Source of the DNA: Arthrobacter rhizosphaerae
GTDB taxonomy: Bacteria > Actinomycetota > Actinomycetes > Actinomycetales > Micrococcaceae
NCBI RefSeq assembly: GCF_023062595.1
Contig: NZ_JALLAN010000008.1
Span: 124,001 to 188,000, forward strand
DNA length: 64,000 nucleotides
Reading direction: 5' to 3'
This document shows positions 28,144-38,091 of this stretch, piece after piece. The notes under the pieces were generated by a model, which searched no databases, was not told the DNA's origin, and was given only the letters and a program-made list of their open reading frames with translations. Made by a program: the position numbers and the translations under genes. Position 1 is the stretch's first letter; every line of letters starts with the position of its first letter.

Positions 28144-29070
28144 TCAGGCTTGGCCCGAGTCCAGGATCTCCAATGCGTGGGCCAGGTCCTGCGGGTACTC
28201 GCTGGTCACTGTAACCCGCTCCCCCGTCCGGGGATGATCGAACCCAAGCTGGCGGGCATGCAGCCACTGACGGGTCAGTCCCAGGGAGGCCGCGAGGCGG
28301 GGGTCGGCGCCGTACGTCAGATCTCCCGCGCAGGGATGCCGCAACGCTGAAAAGTGGACGCGGATCTGATGGGTGCGCCCTGTTTCGAGGTGTACTTCGA
28401 CCAGCGAGGCCTTCCCGAACGCTTCGAGGACCTCATAGTGAGTGACAGAAGGACGCCCGTCCTCGATCACGGCGAAACGCCAGTCGTGGCCAGGGTGCCG
28501 GCCAATCGGTGCGTCGATGGTCCCGGCCAACGGGTCCGGGAGCCCCTGGACTACGGCATGGTAGACCTTGTCGACGGTTCGCTCCTTGAAGGCACGCTTC
28601 AGGGCTGTGTAGGCGTCTTCGGTCTTTGCCACCACCATCACTCCGGACGTTCCGACGTCGAGCCTGTGGACGATACCGGTCCGCTCGGGAGCACCGGACG
28701 TGGAGATCCTGTACCCGGCGCCGGCCAGGCCACCCACGACGGTTGGCCCCACCCATCCGGGAGACGGATGGGCGGCGACTCCTACGGGTTTGTCGATGAC
28801 CACAAAGTCGTCATCGTCCAGCAGGATCTTCAGGCCTTCCACGGCTTCCTCCACGACTTCAAGCGGGTCCCGCCGTTCAGGCACGACGACGTCCAGCACT
28901 GTGCCGGGCTCGAGTTTGAGCGACTTTCCCACGGCCTTGCCTGCTGCCGTGACGTTCCCTTCGGCGATCAGGGTGGCGGCCAGCGAACGGGAGATGCCCA
29001 TGAGCTTGGCAAGCCCGGCATCTACACGCGTCCCGGCGAGCTCAAGGGGAACAATGACGCGTTCAGGCAC
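28144..29070 (-). CDS. RluA family 23S rRNA pseudouridine synthase (RluD-like)
   Basis: 308 aa. N-terminal S4 RNA-binding domain ([21 protein letters not shown]), then the RluA catalytic domain with [18 protein letters not shown], where the Asp is the nucleophile, and [20 protein letters not shown]. It probably modifies large-subunit rRNA. It overlaps the lspA end by 8 nt, the usual lspA-rluD coupling. Confidence 0.93.
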   Translation of the reverse strand: MPERVIVPLELAGTRVDAGLAKLMGISRSLAATLIAEGNVTAAGKAVGKSLKLEPGTVLDVVVPERRDPLEVVEEAVEGLKILLDDDDFVVIDKPVGVAAHPSPGWVGPTVVGGLAGAGYRISTSGAPERTGIVHRLDVGTSGVMVVAKTEDAYTALKRAFKERTVDKVYHAVVQGLPDPLAGTIDAPIGRHPGHDWRFAVIEDGRPSVTHYEVLEAFGKASLVEVHLETGRTHQIRVHFSALRHPCAGDLTYGADPRLAASLGLTRQWLHARQLGFDHPRTGERVTVTSEYPQDLAHALEILDSGQA

Positions 29071-29659
29071 GGTGACTCGAGGATTTCTTGGTCTTGGTCT
29101 TGGTGTGGGTGTGGCGCGACCCGTCGAGGCCTATTCCTTTGAGGGTCAGGATGCAAATGATGGCCACAGCCGAAACCACTGCCGAGTCAGCGATGTTGAA
29201 GATCGCGAAATTGGGCAGCTGGATGAAATCCACGACGTGTCCCATGGCAAATGATGGTTCCCTGAGGACCCTGTCCGTCAGGTTGCCCAGTGCGCCTCCG
29301 AGCAGGAGCCCCAAGGCAAGTGCCCACCAGGCCGAACCCAGCCGCCGGAGCTGGAAAAGAATGGCGATCGAGACCACGGACATGATGATGGTGAAAACCC
29401 AGGTGACGTTCTCGCCGATGGAGAAGGCGGCCCCGGAATTTCGGATGTAGTACCAGTGAAGCAGCGGGGGCAGGACAGGGATGCGTTCGCCCTCCACCAT
29501 CGTGCTGGTAACCCAGAGCTTGGTCAGCTGGTCAAAAACGTAGGCGAAAACAGCGAAACCGGCAAAGAGCGACATCAGGAGCAGTCGTCGCGGCCTGGGC
29601 TTGGCCGGGGACGGTTGCGCAGCGTCAGGGGCGAGTTCGTCAGTCATGAGGACTTTCAT
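29063..29659 (-). CDS. lspA: Lipoprotein signal peptidase (signal peptidase II)
   Basis: 198-aa membrane aspartyl protease that cuts prolipoprotein signal peptides. Four helices (about 27-48, 86-105, 110-125 and 151-175). Catalytic aspartates Asp129 (GNLTDR) and Asp158 (FNIADS), with Asn126 and Asn155 conserved. The C-terminus is unusually basic with a Thr/Lys repeat ([16 protein letters not shown]). ATG 29647 is an equally possible start, 4 residues shorter. Its likely substrate in this window is the lipoprotein at 51.8 kb. Confidence 0.95.
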   Translation of the reverse strand: MKVLMTDELAPDAAQPSPAKPRPRRLLLMSLFAGFAVFAYVFDQLTKLWVTSTMVEGERIPVLPPLLHWYYIRNSGAAFSIGENVTWVFTIIMSVVSIAILFQLRRLGSAWWALALGLLLGGALGNLTDRVLREPSFAMGHVVDFIQLPNFAIFNIADSAVVSAVAIICILTLKGIGLDGSRHTHTKTKTKKSSSHRA

Positions 29660-29748
29660 TGCGGTGCCAGCGAAAGCGCTGGGAGACGGGCCGTGGGTGT
29701 TGACCTGTCAGTTGCGGTCGGTGAGTTTCGGGTTAGTTGACACAATGG

Positions 29749-29785
29749 AAAAACCGGCGGCTAAGGAATCCCCAGCCACCGGCTT
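29749..29785 (-). terminator. Intrinsic terminator of divIVA
   Basis: Minus-strand stem CCGGTGGCT/AGCCGCCGG (one G-T pair) followed by five T residues, directly downstream of the divIVA stop. Confidence 0.8.
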
Positions 29786-29806
29786 TCAGAATACTTCTAA
29801 CAGACG

Positions 29807-30502
29807 CTAGTTGTTCGCTTCGACTTCCGGGGCCGCTACAGAACCTCGGGCATCCAGGTCGCGCAACTGGCCTTCGATGTAGGCCTTCAGGCGTGAACGG
29901 TAGTCCCGTTCGAATCCACGGAGCTGCTCAACCTTGCGCTCCAGCACGGACCGCTGCTGCTCGAGTGCCCCCAGAACCTTGCGGGACTTCTCCTGTGCGT
30001 CGTTGACCAGGCTGCTGGCTTCGATCTGTGCTTCTGCAATGATCTTGTCGCGCTGCTGCTCACCATCGGAAACGTGCTTGTCGTGCATCTGCTGAGCCAT
30101 TGCCAGGAGTCCGGCAGCGGACTCGGCCGTGGGCGTGATCCCACCCGCACCAGGAGTGGCTACTGGGACGGCTGCCAATGCTGCGGCCTTCTCCGACTCC
30201 TGCTTGCGTGCTGCCTCAGCAGCCTTCGCCTCAGCCTCCGCCTTGGCGCGGGACTCGTCTTTGTCCGCCTTGACGGGGGCCGGCACCTTCTCTACGACGG
30301 GCGCCGCGACTGTCGACGTGGCAGGCGAGCCCGAACCGCCTTCTGCGAGCTTCTTACGAAGTTCGTCATTCTCCTGGTTCAGGCGCCGCAGTTCGACGAC
30401 GATTTCGTCCAGGAAGTCGTCAACCTCGTCCTGGTCGTAGCCTTCGCGGAACTTGGTCGGCTGAAAGCGCTTGTTGACAACGTCTTCTGGCGTCAAAGCC
30501 AT
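29807..30502 (-). CDS. wag31: DivIVA/Wag31 polar growth protein
   Basis: 231-aa coiled-coil protein that marks cell poles and directs wall growth. The N-terminal membrane-binding domain MALTPEDVVNKRFQPTKF plus REGYDQDEVDDFLDEIV is typical. A first coiled coil (to about 52), an Ala/Pro/Glu-rich linker of about 75 residues, and a second long coiled coil (about 130-220) follow. GAGGTGACC precedes the ATG. The neighbouring yggT-sepF-ftsZ genes also serve division. Confidence 0.95.
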   Translation of the reverse strand: MALTPEDVVNKRFQPTKFREGYDQDEVDDFLDEIVVELRRLNQENDELRKKLAEGGSGSPATSTVAAPVVEKVPAPVKADKDESRAKAEAEAKAAEAARKQESEKAAALAAVPVATPGAGGITPTAESAAGLLAMAQQMHDKHVSDGEQQRDKIIAEAQIEASSLVNDAQEKSRKVLGALEQQRSVLERKVEQLRGFERDYRSRLKAYIEGQLRDLDARGSVAAPEVEANN

Positions 30503-30643
30503 CTGGTCACCTCGTTGGTCTAGTTAGTCGGCGGCCTTCCGGCCGTCAAAACTACGGTACCTAAATATGGTCTCGTTCCTCTAATTCAACACGTCAATGT
30601 CAAACCAGAGTTTTTCCACGGCTTCGTGGCCCGATTCGGGGCC

Positions 30644-30660
30644 GCTTGCCAGCCGCAAGC
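30644..30660. repeat. Hairpin GCTTGC-N5-GCAAGC downstream of yggT
   Basis: Perfect 6-bp arms starting 11 nt after the yggT stop, followed by a second imperfect GGCCCC/GGGCC hairpin. No T-run on the minus strand; a weak terminator or pause in front of divIVA. Confidence 0.4.
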
Positions 30661-30671
30661 TGTTATGAAAA

Positions 30672-30959
30672 TTACGCGAAACCCCGGACGATTGCCATAG
30701 CGATGCTCACCGCAATGAACAACAGCAAAAAGCCCAGGTCCAGGGAGATCCCGCCGAGCCGCAAAGGCGGGATGAGCCGCCGCAGGAGGTTCAGGGGTGG
30801 GTCTGTGACAGAGTACACACCGTGGGCAGCAACGAGTGCAGCTCCGCGTGGCCGCCATTCCCGTGCGAACATCTGGACCCAGTCAAAGACCAGGCGGATG
30901 ATCAACGCCACCAAAAAGAACAACAAAACCAGATAGACAAGACCGAAAACAATTCCCAT
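30672..30959 (-). CDS. YggT family membrane protein
   Basis: 95-aa protein with two hydrophobic helices (about 3-25 and 72-92) and the conserved central DPPLNLLRRLIPPLRLGGISLD split around a short loop. YggT proteins sit in division clusters between sepF and divIVA; function unresolved (osmotic tolerance and division roles proposed). ATG 30959. Confidence 0.92.
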   Translation of the reverse strand: MGIVFGLVYLVLLFFLVALIIRLVFDWVQMFAREWRPRGAALVAAHGVYSVTDPPLNLLRRLIPPLRLGGISLDLGFLLLFIAVSIAMAIVRGFA

Positions 30960-31038
30960 GAGCTAACTCATATCTCCATGTTCATTCCGGAAACCGAGGC
31001 GTCCTGTAGAAGTCGTCTTGTCTATTTCAGCACAGATG

Positions 31039-31060
31039 CCAGACAGGCGGACCTGTCCGG
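31039..31060. repeat. Hairpin between sepF and yggT
   Basis: Arms CCAGACAGG (31039-31047) and CCTGTCCGG (31052-31060), one mismatch, 4-nt loop, 20-41 nt after the sepF stop. No T-run. Confidence 0.4.
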
Positions 31061-31079
31061 CACCTGTCACAGGGGTGCT

Positions 31080-31610
31080 CTAGCTCTGGTTGAAGAAGCT
31101 GGCCTGGGTCTCACTGGCCTTCTTGTCGTCCCCGATGACCTCGATGTAAGAGGGCGACAGGAGGAAAACTTTGTTGGTGACCCGCTCGATACTCCCCCGG
31201 AGCCCGAAGACGAGGCCGGCAGAGAAATCAACGAGCCGCTTAGCGTCGCCCTCCCCCATGTCAGTGACGTTCATGATGACGGGGATACCGTCACGGAAGC
31301 TCTCACCGATGAGCTTGGCGTCGTTGTAGGACCGCGGATGGATCGTGGTGATCTGCCGGAGACCGGAGTTCTCTTCGCGACTCGATGCCGCGCGCTTAAT
31401 AGGTGTCACTGGGGCACGGTACTCCTCTTCGGAGGCGTAGGACGCTTCCCGGGAGACCTCGCGGACAGGTGCCGGTGCGCGGCGTTCCTCGCGGTCATGC
31501 TCCATCGAATTGTCCTCACCCTTGTGCGATGTGTGATGCTCAGACTCGTAGTGTTCGTCGCCATCAGCGAGCCCAAGATAGATCATTGTCTTGCGCAGAG
31601 CGCCTGCCAT
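31080..31610 (-). CDS. sepF: Cell division protein SepF
   Basis: 176-aa protein anchoring FtsZ to the membrane. N-terminal amphipathic segment [20 protein letters not shown], then a charged linker (to about 85), then the SepF fold: [39 protein letters not shown] and [22 protein letters not shown] 6 nt before ATG 31610 fixes the start; the frame is open further upstream. It should bind the FtsZ C-terminal peptide encoded 1.6 kb upstream. Confidence 0.95.
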   Translation of the reverse strand: MAGALRKTMIYLGLADGDEHYESEHHTSHKGEDNSMEHDREERRAPAPVREVSREASYASEEEYRAPVTPIKRAASSREENSGLRQITTIHPRSYNDAKLIGESFRDGIPVIMNVTDMGEGDAKRLVDFSAGLVFGLRGSIERVTNKVFLLSPSYIEVIGDDKKASETQASFFNQS

Positions 31611-31698
31611 GGTCGACTCCTTATCGTGTCCGTCAGCGGGCAGCTCAATTGACTTGACAGTACCGGAATCCCCGCCATTCTCATCCAGTACTTTGACG

Positions 31699-32436
31699 CT
31701 ACCCCAACGCCGGACGCGAACCGAGAATATCCGAACCAATTCGGAGGTGTGTCGCCCCGAATTCTATTGCTGCTTCCAGGTCCTGGCTCATCCCGGCTGA
31801 AATGCCCGCCGCTCCGGTATGGACGGCGGTCATGGACGCAGAGATTGCGGCCAGTTTCTCGAAGGCTTTCCGAGGCTCACCGCCAAGTGGCGCCACGGCC
31901 ATCAGGCCGGCCAATTCAAGGCCCTCAAGGTCGGCCAAGTAGTCGGCCAGGGACGCCACGTCAGCCGGAAGGGCACCGCCGCGGTGGCCTTGGGCATGCT
32001 CGTCGAGGTTGACTTGGATGAAGCACTTCAGTGGATCACGGCCGGAATTCTCAATCTGCACAGCAACAGCTTTGGCCAAGGCGCCCGCGATTTGAGGCCG
32101 GTCCACCGAATGGACTGCGTGGGCGTAGCGCACCACGGATTTGGCTTTGTTGCTCTGCAATTGCCCCACAAAATGCCAGCGCAGCCCCAGGTCTCCGAGC
32201 AGGCCGGATTTTTCCGTCGCCTCCTGGTCCCTGTTCTCTCCGACGTCCGTGACTCCCAGAGAGGCCAGGCGCCGCACATCTGCGGCGGGATGGAACTTGC
32301 TGATCACAATCAACTGGGGAGCGGTGGTGCGCCCCGCCGCCACTGTTGCATCCGCGATTCTCAGGTGAACGGCATTGAGTCGTTCGCTGAGTTCGGAGGT
32401 TCGAGGGTCGTTGACGTCCACTGAAGGATCAGTCAT
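31699..32436 (-). CDS. YggS family pyridoxal-phosphate homeostasis protein
   Basis: 245-aa alanine-racemase-fold protein with PLP on the lysine in [15 protein letters not shown], followed by [26 protein letters not shown] and [17 protein letters not shown]. The C-terminal [20 protein letters not shown] binds the phosphate. It buffers PLP rather than catalysing a known reaction. ATG 32436 overlaps the pgeF stop by 8 nt; the upstream in-frame extension is rejected. Confidence 0.93.
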   Translation of the reverse strand: MTDPSVDVNDPRTSELSERLNAVHLRIADATVAAGRTTAPQLIVISKFHPAADVRRLASLGVTDVGENRDQEATEKSGLLGDLGLRWHFVGQLQSNKAKSVVRYAHAVHSVDRPQIAGALAKAVAVQIENSGRDPLKCFIQVNLDEHAQGHRGGALPADVASLADYLADLEGLELAGLMAVAPLGGEPRKAFEKLAAISASMTAVHTGAAGISAGMSQDLEAAIEFGATHLRIGSDILGSRPALG

Positions 32437-33145
32437 GCGTCCACACCAATCCTGCAAACCGCCCGGTCTCCCGGTTGCGGCGGTAGGAATACAGTGACGC
32501 GTTCTCCAGTGTGCATGGTCCCGCATATTCGATTGCGACGCCTTCAGCTTCCAGTTGGCTCCTGACGCCCGCCGGAAGGTCCAGCCCCGGCGTTCCCCAT
32601 GAAGTTTGTGACCACGTCGCCGGTACCACAGCTGTCACGCTATCCCTCATGCTGCCGGGAACCTCATAGCATGAGCCGCAGATCGATGGTCCCACCCAGG
32701 CCCTGATATCCACTGCTCCGGCGTCGCGCATCTTTTGGATGGCAGCAGGCACGATCCCCGCGGCCACACCGGGGCGCCCAGCGTGGACGGCGGCGAGAAT
32801 CGGCAAGGAGCCAGTACCCGCCGCGGGCTCGGCCACCATGACCACTGGGACACAATCTGCCACCATCACAGCCAGGGGCATTCCGCGGGAGACCAGACCA
32901 TCGGCCGTAGGTCCGGCGGCGTCGTGTGCGGCACTACCGGTTTCCAAGATCAGGACGTCACTGCCATGTACTTGATTCATGTACTGGAAGTGCCGCGGTT
33001 TGATCCCCGACGCCGATTCCAGCAGGTCCCTGCGACGCCTGACTTCAGCAGGATCATCACCGACGTGCAACGCCAAGTTCCCGGCCGCGGCGTCGGTGAA
33101 GGCCACCCATGTGCCGGGGAGGACTTCATTTCGCCACGAAAACAA
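32429..33145 (-). CDS. pgeF: Peptidoglycan editing factor family protein (laccase-domain)
   Basis: 238-aa DUF152/CNF1-like protein. Metal-site residues appear as NQVHGSDV, VADCVPVV and AVHAGRPG, where many homologues read HAGWRG. PgeF hydrolyses wrongly incorporated residues in UDP-MurNAc precursors; other members act on purine nucleosides. Start TTG 33145, with GAAGG 8 nt upstream; no other in-frame start is available before a stop. Sits between ftsZ and yggS, as in other actinobacteria. Confidence 0.9.
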   Translation of the reverse strand: MFSWRNEVLPGTWVAFTDAAAGNLALHVGDDPAEVRRRRDLLESASGIKPRHFQYMNQVHGSDVLILETGSAAHDAAGPTADGLVSRGMPLAVMVADCVPVVMVAEPAAGTGSLPILAAVHAGRPGVAAGIVPAAIQKMRDAGAVDIRAWVGPSICGSCYEVPGSMRDSVTAVVPATWSQTSWGTPGLDLPAGVRSQLEAEGVAIEYAGPCTLENASLYSYRRNRETGRFAGLVWTHD

Positions 33146-33195
33146 TCAGAACACCTTCAAGAAATAGATGGGCGCCGGGTGCGCCACCGCGTCCC

Positions 33196-33216
33196 CATAG
33201 GCAGCCTAAGCCTATG
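33196..33216. repeat. Hairpin CATAGGC-N7-GCCTATG between ftsZ and pgeF
   Basis: Perfect 7-bp arms (33196-33202, 33210-33216) immediately next to the 19-bp tandem repeats. No T-run on either strand; could be an attenuating or processing hairpin. Confidence 0.5.
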
Positions 33217-33273
33217 TCACCTCGGGAAGTCAGGGTTACCTCAGGAAGTCAGCCTCACTTCAGGAAATCGGGC
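33217..33273 (-). repeat. 19-bp tandem repeat, three copies, covering the ftsZ 3' end
   Basis: Units 33217-33235, 33236-33254 and 33255-33273 follow each other without gaps. The last includes the final codons and stop of ftsZ. Adjacent units share 14-15 of 19 bases. Each unit reads Asp-Phe-(Leu/Pro)-(Lys/Arg)-stop on the minus strand, but in a different frame. Confidence 0.75.
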
Positions 33274-34487
33274 ACGTCCAGGTCGTCAGAATGGCTCCCG
33301 GACAGGTCTGATTCCACAATGGAGGGGAGGTCGACGTCGAAACCTGAGTCAGCGGGCACAGCGGAGTGGCGCTGTTGACCCCAGTTGCTCAGGCCGGAAG
33401 CGCCGATCCCCGCGTGTACCGGCTGGGCTTGCACGGGGGAAGGAGTCTGGGCGGGCACTCCGACGGGCGCGGCAGCCGGCGCTGCCGGCCGCTGGGGAGC
33501 TGCCTGTGCAGGCGTCTGGTCCATGGAGGGCGACGTTGCCTTGACGTCATCAAAACCGGCAGCAATAACCGTGACGCGGGCTTCGTCCCCGAGCGCATCG
33601 TCGATGACCGCACCGAAGATGATGTTTGCTTCCGGGTGGGCAACCTCTTGGACGAGGCGGGCTGCTTCGTTGATCTCGAACAGCCCAAGATCGGAACCGC
33701 CCTGGATGGACAGCAGCACACCATGCGCACCGTCGATGGATGCCTCGAGCAGCGGTGACGCGATGGCGAGTTCTGCGGCTTTGACGGCACGGTCCTCGCC
33801 ACGGGCGGAACCGATGCCCATGAGTGCGGACCCGGCGCCCTGCATGACGGACTTTACGTCCGCGAAGTCGAGGTTAATCAGGCCAGGCGTGGTGATCAGG
33901 TCGGTGATGCCCTGGACACCGGACAACAGGACCTGATCCGCCGAGCGGAAGGCATCCAGGACCGAAACGTTCCGGTCGCTGATGGAGAGCAGACGGTCGT
34001 TGGGAATGACGATCAGGGTATCGACCTCATCGCGGAGGGCATCAATTCCGGCTTCGGCCGAGCCTGCACGGCGGCGGCCTTCAAAAGTGAACGGGCGGGT
34101 GACAACGCCGATTGTCAGTGCACCGAGGGAACGGGCAATCCGCGCCACAACCGGGGCACCGCCTGTGCCTGTGCCGCCGCCTTCGCCGGCGGTCACGAAG
34201 ACCATGTCCGCGCCGCGGATGACCTCTTCGATTTCATCAGCGTGATCTTCGGCAGCCTGCTTGCCGACCTCGGGGTTAGCCCCTGCGCCGAGGCCCCGTG
34301 TCAGTTCGCGTCCAACGTCAAGCTTGACGTCAGCATCACTCATGAGCAAGGCCTGGGCATCGGTGTTGATCGCGATGAATTCCACGCCGCGCAGACCTAC
34401 CTCGATCATGCGGTTGACTGCGTTCACGCCACCGCCGCCGATGCCGACGACCTTGATGACGGCCAAGTAATTCTGCGGAGCTGCCAC
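33255..34487 (-). CDS. ftsZ: Cell division protein FtsZ
   Basis: 410-aa tubulin-like GTPase that forms the Z-ring. GTP motifs: [16 protein letters not shown], the tubulin signature [13 protein letters not shown], and the T7 loop [12 protein letters not shown]. An Ala/Pro/Gln-rich linker (about 315-380) precedes the conserved C-terminal peptide [10 protein letters not shown] that binds SepF and other partners. GTG 34487 follows AAGGGACACGTAAC. A 189-bp gap upstream holds two palindromes and probably its own promoter. Confidence 0.98.
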   Translation of the reverse strand: MAAPQNYLAVIKVVGIGGGGVNAVNRMIEVGLRGVEFIAINTDAQALLMSDADVKLDVGRELTRGLGAGANPEVGKQAAEDHADEIEEVIRGADMVFVTAGEGGGTGTGGAPVVARIARSLGALTIGVVTRPFTFEGRRRAGSAEAGIDALRDEVDTLIVIPNDRLLSISDRNVSVLDAFRSADQVLLSGVQGITDLITTPGLINLDFADVKSVMQGAGSALMGIGSARGEDRAVKAAELAIASPLLEASIDGAHGVLLSIQGGSDLGLFEINEAARLVQEVAHPEANIIFGAVIDDALGDEARVTVIAAGFDDVKATSPSMDQTPAQAAPQRPAAPAAAPVGVPAQTPSPVQAQPVHAGIGASGLSNWGQQRHSAVPADSGFDVDLPSIVESDLSGSHSDDLDVPDFLK

Positions 34488-34538
34488 GTTACGTGTCCCT
34501 TGTTCGTGTCCTGATGCGAAACCTGATGGAGTCTAGCT

Positions 34539-34574
34539 TGAAACTTTCAACCTTAACCCTCGACCTGAGGGTTA
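34539..34574. repeat. Two adjacent palindromes upstream of ftsZ
   Basis: TTGAAACTTTCAA (34539-34551) is a perfect 6+1+6 palindrome. AACCCTC-N5-GAGGGTT (34556-34574) has perfect 7-bp arms. They lie 52-87 nt before the ftsZ start. A TTGACA on the minus strand (34582-34587) is nearby but has no well-spaced -10. Candidate operators or leader hairpins. Confidence 0.5.
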
Positions 34575-34676
34575 TAGTTATGTCAACTAACTCATGCCTG
34601 TGACGCTATTTCCTCTGCTTGCCACATTCAAATACCGCCACCGCGTGTCGTGGGAATACCCCCAAAATAGAGCTGT

Positions 34677-35597
34677 TTAACGGGTCACGGGGTGTCTGGG
34701 GACGCTGACGTCATAGACACGCACGGGGTTCTTCGGATCAGCCGGTGCCTTGAGCAAGGCCTCCAGCACTTTCGCTTTGAGCTCCTTCTCCCCCGCGTTT
34801 CCCCAGACAATGGTTTGCCCGTCAATCAGCTTGAGCTCAACGGCATCCGCGGACTTCGCCGAGGCATCTGAAAGCCTTGTCAGCACATCGGCCGGGAGGG
34901 CACCGAGCACAGCAGTGATGGCGTGGAACAGATCCTTCCCCATGGCCCCGCCGCCGCCGTCGATGACCGGCAATTGCACGCTGGACGGATCCGTGGTGCT
35001 GCTGAGCTGGACGCCCTCGATGTCCACCAGTTGATAAGTCCCGCCCTGTTTCAGGAGTGCGACAGGAACCCGCTCCTGAACCTGGACCAGCAGCCCGGAA
35101 GGAGGTCTTGCCTGCGCTGTAACAGCCTTGATCTGGACCAGGGGCTGCAGCAGCGCGCTGACCTCGGAGTCACTGACTTGCGGCAGGGGCCTGCCCTCCA
35201 GTGGTTTCAACGCCGCCTGGATCTGCTGGGTGGTCAGCATCTTCGTGCCCTGCACCGTAATGGTCCGGACAGCAAGCACCGGGGAGTAGATGGCGGCTGC
35301 AAGGAGCCCTGCCACCAATGCTGCAACGATGCTTGCCGCGATGATGATGTTCCGCCTGATCCGTCGCGCCCTGGGCTCTGGAAAGGTGAGCACATTGTCC
35401 GGGACGGCCGCCGAGGGCTGGTCTCCGAGGCCGCCCGCAGACTTGGATGCGGAAATGATCCCGCTGCGTAGCAGGTCAACACCACCTTGTGGCCTTCCCA
35501 CTGCCAGCCTGCCCGAGGCTGGTTCGCCTGACGGGGTCGCGTCCGGGGCTGCTTTGCTGCCTGAGGGCTTGTAGGTTGGCCTCCGTGTGCTAGCCAC
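34677..35597 (-). CDS. ftsQ: Cell division protein FtsQ
   Basis: 306-aa bitopic divisome protein. Cytoplasmic N-terminus of about 80 residues, one helix near 83-105 (NIIIAASIVAALVAGLLAAA), then a POTRA domain (VRTITVQGTKMLTTQQIQAAL) and the FtsQ beta domain. Links early and late division proteins. GTG 35597 overlaps the murC stop by 8 nt. Confidence 0.95.
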   Translation of the reverse strand: MASTRRPTYKPSGSKAAPDATPSGEPASGRLAVGRPQGGVDLLRSGIISASKSAGGLGDQPSAAVPDNVLTFPEPRARRIRRNIIIAASIVAALVAGLLAAAIYSPVLAVRTITVQGTKMLTTQQIQAALKPLEGRPLPQVSDSEVSALLQPLVQIKAVTAQARPPSGLLVQVQERVPVALLKQGGTYQLVDIEGVQLSSTTDPSSVQLPVIDGGGGAMGKDLFHAITAVLGALPADVLTRLSDASAKSADAVELKLIDGQTIVWGNAGEKELKAKVLEALLKAPADPKNPVRVYDVSVPRHPVTR

Positions 35598-36981
35598 TCA
35601 AAGCCTCCACGATGAGCGGGCCGTACGCAGTGACGTCCCCCGCGCCCGCAGTGAGGATGACGTCTCCGGGCTGGGCAGCGGCAGCCAATTGGGACACTGC
35701 TGTCCCTCCGGCCCCTACAAGCCTGCCGCCGGCTTGCAGGTACTGGGCAATCAGTTGGCTGCTGACTCCAGGGATAGGATCTTCGCGCGCCGGATAAATG
35801 TCCAGCACCAGGGCTGTGTCGGCCAGGTTGAGGGCTTCCGCAAACTCCCGGGCAAACTCCCGGGTGCGGGAGAACAAATGCGGTTGGAAGAGGACATGAA
35901 CCTTGTGGTCTCCGGCAACAGAACGGGCGGCAGACAGGGCGGCCCGCACCTCCGTGGGGTGATGGGCGTAGTCATCGTAAACCCGGACGGCGCGGCCTTC
36001 GCCCTTGAATTCGAATCTCCGCGAGGCACCGGAGAAATCAGCGAGGGCCCTGGCTGCCAGCTCTGGTTCGACGCCAAGTTCACGAGCCACCGCAAAAGCC
36101 GCTGTCGCGTTCAGGGCATTGTGCAGCCCCGGAACCTTGAGGTCCAACCTGAAGCGTCCCTCGGGCGTGGACAACCAGATTCCATCCGGGCCTCCGTGGT
36201 GCAATCGGACCTCACAGTCCTCGGCGGTTCCGTAGATCAGGACCCTGGTAGTGGCTCCCGCCCTTATCCGATCCGCCAAGGCGCGCGCGCCGTCGTCGTC
36301 TCCGCAGACGATCAACAAGCCATCAGCCGGAAGGAGCGCCGCGAAGCGGTCAAAGGATTCGTAGACTGCCTCGGCTGTGCCGTAATGGTCCAGGTGGTCT
36401 GCTTCCACGTTGGTGACCACGGCGATCCTTGGCCGGTAGTTCAGGAAGGAGCCATCCGATTCGTCCGCCTCTGCAACGAAGATTTTGGATTTCCCGTGGG
36501 CGGCATTCACGCCGAGGGACGGTACGTTGGCACCGATTGCATAAGACGGGTCCAGCCCTGCCCCCTGGAGCAATACGGTCACCATGGAGGTAGTGGTCGA
36601 TTTTCCGTGGGTGCCTGCAACCGTCACCACGTTATCGTCAGCCATCAGCGCGGCCAGGGCCTGCGAACGGTGCAGGACGGCGATGCCCCGGTTGCGTGCG
36701 GCCGCAAGCTCGGGATTGTCCTCACGGATGGCGGATCCGGCGACCACAGTTTCTGCGTCCCCGAGATTTGACGAGTCATACCCGACGGCGATGCGCGCCC
36801 CTGCAGCTGCCAACTCCGCCATCACCGGAAGGTCCTTGGCGTCGGATCCGCTGACCGCTACCCCACGGGCAACCATGATCCGGGCAACGGCGGACATTCC
36901 AACTCCTCCGATGCCGATGAAATGGACCTTGCCGAGGGAGTCCTGCGTCCGCGGCTCTGTCATTGGTCCAGGCAAAATCAT
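35590..36981 (-). CDS. murC: UDP-N-acetylmuramate--L-alanine ligase
   Basis: 463-aa cytosolic ligase adding L-Ala to UDP-MurNAc. [18 protein letters not shown] binds [17 protein letters not shown] is the ATP loop, [13 protein letters not shown] and [11 protein letters not shown] are family signatures. ATG 36981 overlaps the murG stop in an ATGA junction; ATG 36963 is a possible shorter start. Confidence 0.97.
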   Translation of the reverse strand: MILPGPMTEPRTQDSLGKVHFIGIGGVGMSAVARIMVARGVAVSGSDAKDLPVMAELAAAGARIAVGYDSSNLGDAETVVAGSAIREDNPELAAARNRGIAVLHRSQALAALMADDNVVTVAGTHGKSTTTSMVTVLLQGAGLDPSYAIGANVPSLGVNAAHGKSKIFVAEADESDGSFLNYRPRIAVVTNVEADHLDHYGTAEAVYESFDRFAALLPADGLLIVCGDDDGARALADRIRAGATTRVLIYGTAEDCEVRLHHGGPDGIWLSTPEGRFRLDLKVPGLHNALNATAAFAVARELGVEPELAARALADFSGASRRFEFKGEGRAVRVYDDYAHHPTEVRAALSAARSVAGDHKVHVLFQPHLFSRTREFAREFAEALNLADTALVLDIYPAREDPIPGVSSQLIAQYLQAGGRLVGAGGTAVSQLAAAAQPGDVILTAGAGDVTAYGPLIVEALSG

Positions 36982-38084
36982 TGGTTTACCGCTTCCAGGA
37001 TGAGGCCGGCCATAAGCTGGTCGGCGTTTCTGATACCAAGTCGTTCAGCCTGTGCTGCCATCCGGGCAAGGCGTTCCTTGTCAGACAGCAACGGAATGAT
37101 CTCCTTGCTGACCCACCCGGGCGTGAAAGACCTATCGTTCACCAAGAGCGCCGCACCGGCATTCACCAGCCCGGAGGCATTCAGGGCCTGTTCACCGTTT
37201 CCGATGGGCAAGGGAACGAATACAGCCGGCAAGCCCACGGCGGCAACCTCGCAAACAGTGGCGGCTCCGGCGCGGGCAAGGAGCAGATCCGCTGCAGCAT
37301 AAATGGACTCCATACCGTCCACGTATTCGAGCTGCCGGTAACCCGCTGCCTTCAATGGACCTCCGTCCGGATCCTGCAGGGACTTTCCCCTGCCGGTGAT
37401 GTGGAGCGTCTGGATGCCGGCATCCGCCAAGGCCGTGAGCGAGGCTGCGATGGTGCGGTTGATGCTTTGGGCACCCAGGGAACCACCGGTCACGATCAGG
37501 GTAGGGCGCTCCGGGTCCAGCCCAAGCGACATCCTCGCCGCCTTTTGCGCTGATGCCCGGTCAAGCCCGGCAATCTCCGGACGCATCGGCATCCCGACGT
37601 GCCGCGCACCCTGCAGCATAGTCCGCTCGAAAGCCACTCCAACATGCGTGCTGAGCCGGGCCCCGATGCGGTTCGCCAGTCCAGGTCGTGTGTTGGCTTC
37701 ATGCAGGACGATCGGCACCCTGCGCCGCCAGGCAGCGAGATACATCGGCGTGCAGACATAACCGCCGACCCCCACCACAACGTCGGCCCGGGCATCGTCA
37801 AGTATTTTGCCCGCTTGCCGTACAGCGGCAGCCAGCCGCGCAGGCAGGCGAAGGAGGTCCAGCGACGGCCTGCGCGGAAACGGCACGCGATCGATGGTCG
37901 CAAGTTCAAACCCCGCAGCAGGGACAAGCCGCGTTTCCATACCGGTCGGCGTTCCGACGGCGAGAATCCTGGCTTCCGGACGGACCTTCCGTAGCGCGTT
38001 CGCGATGGCAAGGAGCGGGTTAACATGCCCGGCCGTTCCACCGCCGGCCAGGACCACGGAAAGTGAGGGGGACTTCGGGTTCAT
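36978..38084 (-). CDS. murG: UDP-GlcNAc:lipid I N-acetylglucosaminyltransferase
   Basis: 368-aa GT-B enzyme converting lipid I to lipid II on the inner membrane face. [19 protein letters not shown] is the N-terminal glycine loop, [16 protein letters not shown] and [15 protein letters not shown] bind lipid and sugar nucleotide, and [20 protein letters not shown] is the C-terminal donor site. ATG 38084 lies 7 nt after the ftsW stop. Confidence 0.97.
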   Translation of the reverse strand: MNPKSPSLSVVLAGGGTAGHVNPLLAIANALRKVRPEARILAVGTPTGMETRLVPAAGFELATIDRVPFPRRPSLDLLRLPARLAAAVRQAGKILDDARADVVVGVGGYVCTPMYLAAWRRRVPIVLHEANTRPGLANRIGARLSTHVGVAFERTMLQGARHVGMPMRPEIAGLDRASAQKAARMSLGLDPERPTLIVTGGSLGAQSINRTIAASLTALADAGIQTLHITGRGKSLQDPDGGPLKAAGYRQLEYVDGMESIYAAADLLLARAGAATVCEVAAVGLPAVFVPLPIGNGEQALNASGLVNAGAALLVNDRSFTPGWVSKEIIPLLSDKERLARMAAQAERLGIRNADQLMAGLILEAVNQ

Positions 38085-38091
38085 TGGAATG

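Noticed and set aside
35587..36771. 394-codon plus-strand frame antisense to murC
   Set aside because: murC has all ligase motifs on the other strand; this frame has none, and no ribosome-binding site.
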